Below, one piece after another: positions 43,419-55,228 of a DNA stretch of 64,000 nucleotides. Position 1 is the stretch's first letter; every line of letters starts with the position of its first letter. A program made the translations under genes and the position numbers. Source of the DNA: Bombyx mori. Its lineage: Eukaryota > Arthropoda > Insecta > Lepidoptera > Bombycidae. The notes under the pieces are model-generated. The model was not told the origin of the DNA and did no database searches. It was given only the letters and a program-made list of their open reading frames with translations. Where the stretch lies: contig NC_085112.1 in NCBI RefSeq assembly GCF_030269925.1, forward strand, positions 7,255,501 to 7,319,500, read 5' to 3'.

Positions 43419-43570
43419 TTACCCCAACTCATAGACATCACAACGTGTATGCCGTCAACCCGCTTAAGACACGAGGGTGAAGTTCAATTGTATTGTAAAA
43501 GAGCTTTACCACTTTTCAAACTGAACGTGACTGCTTTGGCTACGGCATTACAGCACGTACCCGTGTTGGC
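43419..43570 (-). mobile_element. Degenerate Bm1 SINE
   Basis: Minus-sense Bm1 landmarks are recognisable with many changes: CCCCAACTCATAGACATC, ACAACGTGTATGCCGTCAACC, TTCAAACTGAACGTGACTGC and GCACGTACCCG. Interrupted at its 3' side by the R1-clade insertion. Confidence 0.65.
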
Positions 43571-43787
43571 ACAAAATATATCATTGGTGAAAATATGTGT
43601 ATATAAATTTTAATAGGGAATGTCTTTTGAGCCGAGTTAATGCTATCCTTCTATTTCTATGTTTGTATTATTTTATTTATCTGATTTAGTAACAAGATTT
43701 GAGAAGAAAGCTAATTTAGCCATTTTTTTATTTGAGAAAACAGTGTCATTTTAGAAACGTATTTTATAAGTAGGTTTGTCGGTAAGA

Positions 43788-44285
43788 CGATGCTCAACTT
43801 GTGCGACTCCACCATCTCGTAGGAGATGGCGGGACGAGAGAGGAAGAGCTCTTCACGCTTTGGACCGATCCGTTATCGTCGAGCCGGGGGCCGGACGATA
43901 TTTGGAGCGTACCTCACGGCTCCTGTACGCTGCGGCCTCCCCCCGATGAAGGTCACGGGGCGACCTGAGGTGGTCGAGGCCGAGCGATGCGCTAGAGTAC
44001 TGATAGCCCAGGAGGTCTTAAGAGCGATCGGTTGGCAGTGTAACACGTCCCAATTCGGCAAGCTAGTTCTGATCCAGTAGGATATCCCGGGACACCATCT
44101 GCACTATCTCGGTGGCCTGACGGGCTGCTGTACCGGGATGGCAGATATTCCAGAGCCTTCGTTTCGCCTCGAAGACTCCGTCGGCCGGGAGTCCTTAGAT
44201 TGAGCCACGCCTCTCGTTGCAGTGCTCACCGCGGTGACCCCCTTACCCCGCCGGGGCTCTGATATCGGGGGCATCGGACAGTGGG
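43788..44285 (+). mobile_element. R1-clade LINE fragment, degraded at both ends
   Basis: Matches the end of ORF2 and 3'UTR of the element at 42412-43407 (TTGTGCGACTCCACCATCTC; GTGACCCCCTTACCCCGCCG) with frameshifts and an early stop (TCGTAG for TCGCAG). No poly(A) or target duplication visible, so it is older or deleted at the 3' side. Confidence 0.75.
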
Positions 44286-45284
44286 TTTTACTTATTAAAA
44301 GCTATTTCTACGACTCAATCTCGCCTTCATTATTTATGTTATGTGCAGTTGTTAGCATCATACTCCTATGTCGACAAATAACATCATATTTGTCCGTTAC
44401 CAAGAAAACTCAAAAAATTCGAAAAATCCGAAATAATAAATCAGAGACTAAGCCATAAAAGTAGTTCTTTTTAATTAGTACACGACCCATGATAACCGAA
44501 GGAGATATTAAATTTTACTTAGACATATTAATTATTCGTTAGTTAACATTATTAAAATAATTAATAATTACCTTGAATAAAAAAGGTAGAGAAAAAAAAA
44601 ATCAGGTTAGTACCTAGCTGTCATTGTCTTACATATGCATTAGGTGGCCATTTTGAACAATGGCGTTTGGTTTTCCATGAATGGAAATAGTCTTGGATGG
44701 CTTTAGTTACATTATTATATATTGACATATTATATAATATCATTATGACATAAAGTCTTCGAAAGTCAAATTAAGTACATTAGTCCGTAATTATTAAATT
44801 GCATACATAGCTAATGTGGATTATGATTTACAAATAACAATAATACTAGCGTTGATCTATCACATTAAAACATGACATCGGTGAAGTTCCTTTTATTATT
44901 TTTTAATTTAAATAAACCCGCTTTATGCCGATTACTGTTTATCAAATGAATTTATCTCTTATGGGTTACAAATTAAGGTACAAAATTCTTAGAGCTTATG
45001 AGTTGACCCTCGCCCATGTTTTCAGTCGTGTAGCTACACGCTGATACATCTACTGCCGTGTTTTATCGTCACCACACACTTGTTTATTATGTCCGTCGAG
45101 ATTGAATAATGTACCCTTTGGTTGAGCAAATTTAATTAGTTTACGATATAAGCCGAAGTGCTGTTTGTTCATTGATCACACCAATGAATATATTAGTGAA
45201 ATTCTACTTAAACAAATAGTTGAACATGACATAGTAAATTAAACTTAAATATTTTATTAAAATCCAGTTAGAGTCATGTTTATA
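44286..45284. other. AT-rich DNA, no recognised feature
   Basis: Nothing recognised. Confidence 0.5.
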
Positions 45285-45701
45285 TCTATACTAATATTAT
45301 AAAGCTGAAGAGTTTGTTTGTTTGAACGCGCTAATCTCAGGAACTACTGGTTAGATAGCCCAATTATCGAGGAAGGCGTTAGGCTATATTATAACATCAC
45401 GCCAAGACCAATGCAAGCGGAGCATCGATAAAGAATGTTTCGAAATCGGGGTTTTATTCTCTTTTGACAGCTTCCGCTGCGTGCGCTGCAGAAACGGTTA
45501 AAGTTTCGCTAAAATAATGTATGACAGAATTGTTCCCCTTTAAAAGATCTAAAAAAAAGTCCGCAACAGCATATGTCTGTATGTTAAGGTTGGCTCACTA
45601 TAAAGTTTTTTTATGCTAACCAAATTTGTTCTAAAATAAAGCATTATTTGTGAACTATTCCAACTATATTCCACGCGGACGAAGTCGCGGGCAAAAGCTA
45701 G
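45285..45701 (+). mobile_element. Non-autonomous Helitron with canonical ends
   Basis: Starts TCTATACTAATATTATAAAG, ends GGGCAAAAGCTAG, and lies between A (45284) and T (45702). A GC-rich hairpin-forming segment (CGCGGACGAAGTCGCG) sits about 9 nt before CTAG. 417 bp, no ORF. Related copy at 15111-15432. Confidence 0.92.
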
Positions 45702-46086
45702 TATTTTAATAAAAGGAAGAAGGTGATACAGACAAGCTCCGATGGGAGGCGATGCTGTCGAACAAGTTTTCCCGAATTCATCTTACACCTAGCAACTTCC
45801 CATTTATTCCCATTGAAATGCGTCAAATTGGCTATTAATGTTTCTTCGCAATGGCTGCCAATTGAGCGTAATGTAAGGTGCTTGTTGCATGGTCAACTGT
45901 ACGTAAGTACATAATTCCTTATCGCGTTACTGATGTCAAAACTTTGTTTGTGTACCCGCCAGGTGATATTAATAATAAAATTGATAATATGGAGCTTCTC
46001 TGTACACAATGAAACTTATGTATCGTATTTATATCTTTTGATTCGATTTTTTTTTTCTAAACATGTTCCGTGGTTTATGTGTATTT
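45702..46086. other. AT-rich DNA, no recognised feature
   Basis: Nothing recognised. Confidence 0.45.
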
Positions 46087-46180
46087 TTGAAACGAAGTTC
46101 CTTATGGGACGATGTGGAGGACCCTAACCGAGAAAAATCGTCCGTAACGTAAGATTTTTATTAGTATTGCACACATATAT
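46087..46180 (-). repeat. Interspersed repeat, copy B
   Basis: Inverse of 1-105. Begins AACGAAGTTCC and ends near ATTAGTATTGCACACA. A second AACTTCGTTCC lies at about 46423, inverted relative to this end, so the element could span 46087-46435. Confidence 0.6.
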
Positions 46181-46714
46181 TACAAAGTTAAGTCGTACAC
46201 TGTTATTTTTTAATAACATATTTTTTATCATTCATTGACCACGATCTCAGAGCGTTCGTTTGCGCAATACACTAACTTTTATGCAAGCAACCGTGAATGA
46301 AGTGTACGACAATAAGTTCGCACGTTACCGAATGACCGTGGATTGTTGCGAAACCTGCAGTTTTATTTTCTTTATACTTCGAATAGAACTTAAAATTAAT
46401 ATTTTTATAATATAATATAACTTCGTTCCTATCCGGTGTCCCACGACACCACACATCTTTTTTAAAAAGGCAATTATTTGACTATAAATCCGTGAATAGA
46501 TAAATAGATAAATACATTAGCCTGTGTAGACACTCAATAACATGTTGATGACATCTTAACATTGCTAATGTCACTCGTATCGGGTGCGTTTCTCTAAGTC
46601 TCGTTAAAATTATAGTTTCGCGAAATTAAGACATAATTTCGTACTAAATTGAACAAAGTAAAATTTTAAAGTTACGAATAATTAATATAATTAATTACTT
46701 GCACAGTGAATATC
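46181..46714. other. AT-rich DNA
   Basis: May include the other end of the repeat above (AACTTCGTTCCTATCCGGTG at about 46423-46442, followed by the small palindrome GTGTCCCACGACAC). Nothing else recognised. Confidence 0.4.
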
Positions 46715-46880
46715 GGCATAGTTTTATTTTTGTAAATATACTATGTATATTCTTATAATTGAGGGAGTTAATGCATAATACTACGAACAATTTTTTATTT
46801 GTATAATAATATTTATTCCGCACATATCTTTCTGAAATAGCCAAAATATATAAATAATAGATATAACGGCGTTCCCATTC
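46715..46880 (-). repeat. About 165-bp dispersed repeat, copy 2
   Basis: Near-identical to 39946-40113. Similarity starts at CATAGTTTTATTTTTG and ends at CGGCGTTCCCATTCT in both, with unrelated flanks, which defines the unit. Confidence 0.75.
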
Positions 46881-47609
46881 TACATACATACAATATTTCG
46901 ATTGATCGCTCTGACGTGTTGTCTGTCTACATAAAAAACAATACTTTTCAGAACATATAAGATAATATGGCTAATTAAGTGAAAAGTGTTCATTGTACAC
47001 AGAAGACTAAAATTATCGTCTCTTATCAAGACAAGTCGAATGCGCTAACTAAAATATCTGCATCTTAATAATTCGTAGTGCAAAATTCAGAACTCAACTC
47101 ATTTATAATGAAACTTCCTTAGAATGAGATATAATTAAGGTGATATCAGCGTGACAGTGCTAGGAAATTACAACAAAGAGCACTTGCAGCCATCTCTGCA
47201 TTGTGTCGCGATCAGGTGCCTCAAAGTTTTAATGAAGCAAATAGAGTTGAACTCGATAGCATTTCAATAATAAAAGTTTGCTCGCTTATGTTGCTCGCGG
47301 ACTATTGAACGGCAAGCGGAAGTCAATAAGAATGAATGTTTTCAGATTTTATTGTCAATATTAGATGGTTGCACATTTGATTGTTATTTTTTTGTCTGAT
47401 AGCATTATACCGGCATAATATAATTGTAAAATTTCCATCTCTTTTTCTTATTTAAATAATATGTATTTTGACATAATAATATAGTATGGTAACTTAAGTA
47501 TTATAAATATTTAGAAACACCGTACAACAAATATTTATTCATCATTCTATGAGAATGCCTGTATTACATGTTAATACGCTTTTATTAGCTTCAGACGTAT
47601 GTATGCAAC
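46881..47609. other. AT-rich DNA, no recognised feature
   Basis: Nothing recognised. Confidence 0.5.
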
Positions 47610-48010
47610 GGAATCTTTGAACATGATTTTGACCCCTTCAAAACGTCGGATTAACTCGAAACTTGGTATACTTATTAAGGACCAATGACAATTCAAAATA
47701 ATAAAAAAATTGAAAAAATTGAAATTCAACTAAAAGATGAAAAATAAATAATAGTTTAAAAAAACTAACAACTAACAAAATACGCTATTTTATTGTATCA
47801 GTAGTCATAAATATTTTATAAACAGATATGAGTAGAAGGGTTATGTTGATAATATCCTGAAAAGCACCCCACGTTTTTTTACAAGAAAATCATTTTTTCT
47901 TACACTATTTTTAATTCAAATTTATTAAAATTTATTTTCTATTTTTTATTTGGATTTTCTATTAAAAGCGTATTTTTTAAGTTTTTTTTAAAACTATTAT
48001 TTATTTTTCG
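47610..48010. repeat. Element with long imperfect inverted repeat
   Basis: Arms 47739-47794 and 47961-48010 are imperfectly complementary (AAAATAAATAATAGTTT against AAACTATTATTTATTTT; AATACGCT against AGCGTATT) around a loop of about 165 bp. The preceding segment (CGTCGGATTAACTCGAAACT) has the look of a dispersed lepidopteran repeat. No ORF. Confidence 0.6.
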
Positions 48011-50094
48011 TAATACAAAGAAGCATTAACGAAATGCTGAAATGCAACGAGTAGGTATTAATTAGACTATTACAAGCGAGCGAACGTAATTTCCGTGTAC
48101 ACAAAAGTAGCGTATCACTGTAAATTGCACAGTGAACAGGGGCTCGCATCTCAATAGGCCATAAACAACGCGACCGTGAATACAAATCGAATATTAGAGC
48201 GGTGCCTGAATACCGCGCGACATTATCAGCTGCCGGCATACAGTATGACCGATTATTGTTAACGGGTATGATGTGTACCTTGGCACTGATGCCCGAACAA
48301 ACATAAACGTTAGTAACTTTAATCGCCTATTTAATGTTACGTCATACAGTAAAACAAAGACCTAGATAATCCCGTTTAACACAGTCGAGTATCTAATACT
48401 ATATATTAAGACGTAAGGCAAAAACTTTGTATACATCTTACGAAAATTGCGCAGACTGAGAAGTATGAAATTTCCCACACTCGTAGAAAATATAGAGAAA
48501 GAGTGCAGAATGTTATTATTTTTTAAATTATGCCTAGAAAATACATTGATTCAATAAAAAAAAACATTACACACACTAACATGTATTTGACACAACACAT
48601 ACATACCTACATTTAACTGTTACTCTGTATTTATTGTCAATGACAATATCCATTACTTGGGGACTACTAGTCATGATTAATTAATGACTTAAAAATGTTA
48701 ACCACGAAAGTGTATAAGAAGGTGGAAATGCGAGAAGCGGTTCAATTTTTTGTTTGGACGGTATAGTATTTGAAAAGTCGGAAATAATAATATAGTGAGT
48801 ATAAAAAATGTGAGGTTAATCTAGTTACAAACCGTAGTTTTAATTATATCTACGACTCGAGAAATCCGCCGAAAATGCCAATAAAAATAGTATCATTGAT
48901 CTCCTCCAGTTGTTAGTTTAGGGTATGAAATTTAGATGTAGTTTTTGTATAATTTAGATTTATCTTAGAAAATATATTTAGTCAAGCGTAATGGCTTTGT
49001 TGTTGATCCTACGCCGAAACTGCCTGAAGAATTCTTAAGCTAACCTAAGCATTTCATGATTACATTCCTTCAGCACGTTAAGAAAGATTTGTTTCGTGCG
49101 TTTAGGTTCATTTTGTAATTTGTTATATTTTGAGATTGTGTTGTGCATAAGTAAGCAATAAATAGTATAAAGGGTATTTGTACATTACCACCTATTGAAA
49201 CTCTGTAAAAGTTCTTCAGTAAAATATTTGCATAACGGTTAAAAGATAGACTGATAGTTAAAGCGATGCAACAGATAATCAAGTTGGCAGTTTATATGAT
49301 CAATAAAAACGATTTTAAAAATAAACTTATACAAATTTCGTTGTAGCTACTGAAATACTTCACAATATTTAGATTTTGTGTCGACCTTGAATCTGACTTC
49401 ATTTAAACTTAACTAAACTGAGTTAGACTTAGACAATCTAATTATCATGACTTTATATTTTGTTGTATATCGCTAACAACTTGTAACAGTCCTTAGATAT
49501 GAATCCTACATAAATTGTGAAGATAATTTATGAAAACCAAATTTACAAAGCTGCGAATGATAAAAACAACACACTTTACAAGAACCATTATTTTAATCGA
49601 GGTATACGGATAGCAGAGCAAGTCTCACGTCATATTACAGCTGGAGAGAAAACAGATGCCTGGATTTCATTACAATATCTCAGTGGCGCGGAAGGCGAAT
49701 CGCAGCAGGGACTTGTAATGTTCGTAGATTATACAAGACATAATATGGATCTCTGGTTTTAGATGTTGTACAAGAATTTAAGCATAAAATGTTTTATCCA
49801 TAACAATATTTATAAAAAACGCTGTGAGAGCAATCGTAATCTATATTAATTTCATGCTGTCTATTTTAGATATAGATATCTGTCTTGCATTTTTGTTGGA
49901 TTAACATGGTGTCAAGACAAAGGTGAATTGGGATTGCGAATTGCATTTACTTGGTACGTATCAATCTCATTTTAATAGAAATACAAGTGTTACTATTGAA
50001 AACAGGGCCACGAAGGATTCACAGCATCTATAAAAAGACTGATCAAGAAGAATAATAAAAAAAAAACATAGTGACAAATTACAGACAATTATAA
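48011..50094. other. AT-rich DNA, no recognised gene
   Basis: An 81-codon open frame (49517-49762) contains a modestly protein-like tail (SLQYLSGAEGESQQGLVMF) but no domain I recognise. Nothing else seen. Confidence 0.4.
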
Positions 50095-51235
50095 ACCTAG
50101 TCCAGCCATAAGTTCTGTTACAAATGAAAATGTATTTTTTTAAATGAAATAATGTAATACTATTAAAGTGTATACCTATATTTTTATTAAAGTCACAGCA
50201 AAAAAATAATAATATTATATTCGAAATGGCCACCTTTGGCTTTTATACAGGCCTTTAATCTGTTTAATTTGTTTATACAGGCCTTTAATCTGTTAAATCT
50301 ATGGATTTTCGCACTGTTTCCAAGGGAAATTTCGCTATTCCTTGCTCCAAAGATTTTTTAAGAGACTCAATGTCGTCGTGTCGTTTCGAGCAGACCATGT
50401 CCTCTAAAACTAACCATAATTTGAAGTCTAAAGAAGTCTCGATTAGACGAGGGCCAGTGTTCAGCTCTTATAAAGTCCGGAATGCAGGTTTCAAGCCAGG
50501 TTTGGGTAGTTCGTGCCTTGTGATCAGGTCCAGAGTTATGCTGGAAAGTCCACGGTATATTTTTAAAAAGTGTATCGGGCTTCACATAATCATCCAAGAC
50601 TGTACCTTGATACATTTTGGCTGAAATTTTCACTCCTTTTTCACAAAAATGTAGTTTAGTGGCTCCTTAATAAGACCCGCCCCACCAGTGACGCAGGATA
50701 ATGACCAACTTTCCGATCACATAAGCAGCTTCTTTAAAACTGTGAGCGTACACTTTATCATTTTGATTATTGTAATGTTCTTCAATCGTGATTTTTTTTC
50801 ATCGGTAAAGAGGCTATTTCTGTATCTTTCACCTGCGTATCGACGAGTAAGGTGCGATCGACAGAAGGCGTTTTGATCGATCCCACTATCTTTAATTGAA
50901 AATATTGATTTAGGGCATATCATAAATATCGACGATAAGCACCAAGCTTCATGTCCTGTTTTATAGAGTCCTAGTGGGAATCTTCATTTCTCGCGATAAG
51001 ATTTTTCGCTTCCTAATGGGGTTTCGACGAATTCTGGCTTTAACAGCATTCACTGCCTTTGTAGTTTTAACAGCAGGCGACCACCCCGATTTTTGGTGGT
51101 CTACGACAGACGAAGTGTTGTTGTGTCTGTTGATAGTACGATATACGAACATACGGCTGATGCCAAGATTTTGAAGTGTCTGGAATATGACCAACGGCTC
51201 CGTACCCACTTTGTGCAAGGCGATCACTGCAATCC
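50095..51235 (-). mobile_element. Second decayed mariner copy, one end missing
   Basis: The left terminal repeat (CTAGTCCAGCCATAAGTTCT, about 50098) is present. The right end stops near 51235 without its terminal repeat. The 3' part contains an internal tandem duplication (TATACAGGCCTTTAATCTGT at 50242-50261 and 50273-50292). Confidence 0.85.
50225..51227 (-). pseudogene. Mariner-like transposase, inactivated
   Basis: The N-terminal 88 codons (50961-51227) are open: VFQTLQNLG-like IFQTLQNLGISRMFVYRTIN, then ARIRRNPIRKRKILSREM, the helix-turn-helix region of a mariner transposase. Downstream, fragments of the catalytic domain lie in shifted frames (AKMYQGTVL, then WLETCIPDFIRAEHWPSS, 50370-50630). 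It has different lesions from the copy at 26449, so the two decayed independently. Confidence 0.85.
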
Positions 51236-51539
51236 TATTTTTTACTTTGTGTGGTTAGCGCAGCCAATGGACATGATGTCCACGAGAGCCACGAGGTCGA
51301 AACTAATAACATCGAATAGCGGGCCCTTTGCAACTGGAAGGCATTTCTGCTTCTTGTGATAGTGATACCTTCCGGGCATGCCCGTAGGTCAGCGCTATAA
51401 ATTTTGTACGTTGGATTTTATCGTACGAACCTGCAGCGTGAAATTTGTTCTTAAGCTGGTGTTAGGTATTTTGTACCATATCCAATATTCTGTTCTTCTC
51501 TTGATCAATCCTAAGACAACGCCCTACTGTCGGAAAGTG

Positions 51540-51612
51540 TCTCATCTGGGTTTCAGATTCGGGTTGTTGAGTGACAGGAGGCCTTAGTCACTTGAACTCC
51601 AATATGCTCAGC
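51540..51612 (+). mobile_element. Small R1-clade 3'UTR fragment
   Basis: GGGTTGTTGAGTGACAGGAG and AACTCCAATATGC match the 3'UTR of the element at 2781 (about 3628-3672). The sequence between the mariner and this patch is not recognised. Confidence 0.5.
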
Positions 51613-52834
51613 TCGTTGCGTACAATATTTCTTCCTAACCCAAAAAGGTACCTTTTCTCCTTTATGTCCTAGAAGTTTGATTGTGAAAGAATAATAAAAG
51701 AATTCATTATTTGGACCATTTTAGGTTGTTTTTTTTTCTTAAGTTTTTATGCTTAAGCCTTAATTAACAAAATCATGAAGTATGTAATGAGTGTAACCAA
51801 ATATTGTAATTAATTAACAACTTGGCTACGGTCCGGATAGTCGACGTGATCTAGCGTTGCTTGCTTAAGTCTATCTCAATTAGTAAGAAAAGCGGTTTGT
51901 TAATAATTAATTAAGCAAACTTACGTTGCTTGGAAATTAAATTTGGATGGAATAAATTAATTAAACACATTTCCTGTCTATAACCACAAGCTAGCGTTAT
52001 AAAATGATTTATTAAAAAAAATTGAAAAAAGTGGTAGTTACTGCTCATTTACATGCTAAAAAAATAAAGTAATTAGTTATATATTTTTAATTTATTTACT
52101 AGGTTCCTTGTTTTATTCGACCCTGTCAAATTGTAAGAGGAAATCGCTACGAAGAGGAGAGTAAAATAGGGTGATTTGGGTATTAGCATTCAGTACATTA
52201 ATCCAAATCAGTCTTCAAAATTTTGCAATAAAAAGTCGTTCTACGGACTGGTGTAATGTTTTGATTGTTCAGCCATCATGATAGAGACAGAAATCGAAGT
52301 GTCAGTCCGTGACACAGCTTTTGTATTTAAACCATTATTCCAGTCCAGCGTACACTATATTTATAGTGCACTTTCATCACACGCACATTTCATGAGGATA
52401 TTTGAGAATAGAATGCTATTGCTACTGTTAGTTTAAGCAGCTGAAATTTAATTTGAGTAGCAATAGCTAGGATTCAGTAGCTTGGGTGTACGGCACGCCT
52501 ACTCCTACCTGCTGATGAATGTTGTTATGCCTGCACTTGATAGGAATTAGTGGCAGGTAAAGAGTTTAAGTTTTGGATTGAGGAATATGGGATAGTTTCT
52601 TAGATAGGTTAAAATCTCATCTCATTATTTTTCACTTATTGGAAATTTACTGACATTTGGGTTAATTAAAGTTTCTATGGATAGCTTACTAATAAAGTAT
52701 ATATTTTATAGAACGACGGAAATGGAAGTGTTATATGAAAATAAAGTATATAAAAAGAAATATGTAAAAATAGAACACAAAAAAAAAGAAGAAAAAGACA
52801 TCTTGCAGTACAAAGTATTAGTCCATTAAATTAA
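51613..52834. other. AT-rich DNA, no recognised feature
   Basis: Nothing recognised. Confidence 0.5.
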
Positions 52835-53054
52835 TGGTCACCGTCCTCTCTGAGTCCGACACAACCCTCTGAGTTTCTCGTCGGGTCTTCTGAGTGGATC
52901 ACGAATCCGATCAGGTGGTATATTCTGCAAAGCATTGTCCTTAATAGGGCCAGTGCTAGCAAACTCTCTCAGTTTGAGGACCGTGAGCTCACCAACAAGC
53001 CATAGTGGAGCTGGAATAGCTTCTGAAGCTACTAGCGAATAGGTTAGAAAAAAA
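52835..53054 (+). mobile_element. Old Jockey/BMC1-like 3'UTR copy with internal deletion
   Basis: Begins GGTCACCGTCCTC (ORF2 end in the parent), jumps about 50 bp into the 3'UTR (ACACAACCCTCTGAG) and runs to the stem-loop and A tail (53042-53055). More diverged than the other copies. The terminal stem is TAGCTT/AAGCTA. Confidence 0.8.
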
Positions 53055-54919
53055 ATCATTTAAACCTAATTTTAACATTTAAGCTTTATTGTTCGCATTT
53101 AAATTATATATATCGAGAATAAACTTTCGATTCTCGGTTACTTTTAGAGGAATTGACAGAAAACGAATACTAAAACAAGGAAAAGTGTCAAGTTAAGGCA
53201 AATACGTTATAGGAAAATATATTGAATAAATTTTATTTTATTTCGTTATATAGTTAGGTAAAATATTATCCATAAAATATTTTGGTTGAAAATGTCTCGG
53301 ATCGGTTAAAAGGTGTTTCTTTTGCTTGTTAGTAAATTGATCGGGTCTCAATTGTAACGTCAAAACTTGAAAATTCCAACGTCTTTCTGTTTAAGCTTCA
53401 TTTCTGGAGCTCACGTTTCTTAATTGGCATTCATTTCGTTGCAAGAAATTTTACCTTTCAAGTCCAAACAAAGCTTCTTGTCTATCTTTATTATTAAGTT
53501 TAAATTATAGTCATTAGCGAACTAGAATACGAGAGGGCTTCTGATTTTAGAAGGTACCCTTAAGGTTTTAAATTTCTCTCAATCTATTAATTAAAATATT
53601 TATATTAAAATAAATATTCGGGACCAATGTTATTAGCAAAAATACTTTGTAGTAACCATTTGTTTTAAGAGTAAGATATTTTACATGGAATATTTGTAAA
53701 ATCAACATCGCTCGTGACTTTATTTTTACTTGTAAAAAAATGTTAACAAACAAAGCATCGATCATAAAGTAAATATTTTTGTAACTCGAACGGCTACTAA
53801 AAGCGAAGCAACGTGAAATGTACAAAATTTAATTAATTGATTGGCAGCACCTACTTCCGATACATTAATCAAAGCCGTAAAACTGAAAGACACTGTTCCT
53901 GCCATTAGACTGTTTGCTATTTATTATGCGATGAAGTGAACTAACAAAAGAGAAAATTAGTTCGTCAATCTGTTTTGAATTGAAATTATTAGCACCTAAG
54001 CGAAAAGGAACAGTTGAGTTTTTGTGTGCTCAGATTAGCATTTCGAGCGACACGAACGTACTACATATGAGAGGAAACGGCAGCGCGTCCCCTTATTTAT
54101 GTAAACGTGAAAATGTAAATTAATTTCACCATTTATGAAAAGTCTTTTTGGCGGTCTTTCGTGAAATTATAACACGCCAGGCGAAATACGAGATGCAACG
54201 TGACAATCTGACGAATAATATCCTCGTTCGTGTATCATACGAATACGACGTTAATTAAAATTCGCGAAATGTCTTTTCATCAAAAAGCAGCTTATTATAT
54301 TGGTTGCGTGACGATTCTATGCTGATGGTTCCATTTAATAGCGCATTCCCAGAAGTGTATCATTGGCTACAATTTACCTTAAATATTTCCAAGTGAACCG
54401 CAGTTTAATTTTTAATTATCTCTAAATTAAAGAAACACGTGTAAGTTTTTCCGGTTAAAATATGCCTTTTTCAATATCTGGTCTATAGTTGCTCCATCAT
54501 TACACCAAAAGAAGGAAATACCTACAAAATAAATTGAAATCATTTTATTGAATAATCAAGAGTCAATTAGTAACAACAAAGCGCATTGAATGCGATGGTA
54601 TTGATAAAACATCAATACAGTTAGTTGGTTGGTATTCCGAGAGAACTTTTTGAAATCGTTTAAGATCAACAACCGTTTTACATCAAACATCATTATTATA
54701 AAATTGTTATAGATGTATTTTATTTCATTATACGAGAACAAAATTAAGGTATGAGTAACATTATTGATTAAGCCTCTAAATTAAATGATATCGTGACTAA
54801 GTTCAATAAATAAGAAATTTTTAGTGAATAGATAGGTACCATTTTAACATTGATAAATTTAATTTTGATATTAATATTAAAGAATCACAGTTATTTTGTA
54901 TTTTTTGTTTATTTCCTGT
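53055..54919. other. AT-rich DNA, no recognised feature
   Basis: Nothing recognised. Confidence 0.5.
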
Positions 54920-55228
54920 GTAGGCAGACGAGCATATGGTTGCTCATGGAAGTCAGCAAAGCCATGGACAGAGCCATGCCGCTTACTACCGTTTAATACT
55001 CTCCACAAGCCTCGTTTAAGAAGGACATGTTATAGCGCTCGGGAAACACCGTGGAGGGGAGCTCATTCCAAAGCCGGATGGTGCGTGGCAAAAAAGATCT
55101 CTGGAAACGCACTGTGGATGAACGTAGTGGCATCAGGTAGTATGGATGAACTCTACTCCGGTGGCGGGCGGTGCGATGGTAAAAACGAGATGCTGGTATC
55201 ATGTCAAACAATTCTTCAGAGCACTTAA
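54920..55228 (-). mobile_element. LINE 3'-end fragment (C-terminus plus tail)
   Basis: The minus-strand frame 54993-55211 ends a LINE ORF: RFYHRTARHRSRVHPYYL, then RSFLPRTIRLWNELPSTVFP (the Arg-Leu-Trp-Asn near-C-terminal motif of LINE RTs). A one-base lesion shortens the end (FLNEACGEY then stop). The alternative frame continues into a GSKRHGS segment and a CTCGTCTGCCTACA tail matching the family at 7296. Confidence 0.75.

Noticed and set aside
49517..49762. 81-codon frame as a host exon
   Set aside because: Somewhat protein-like end but no recognisable family, splice context or conservation evidence available.
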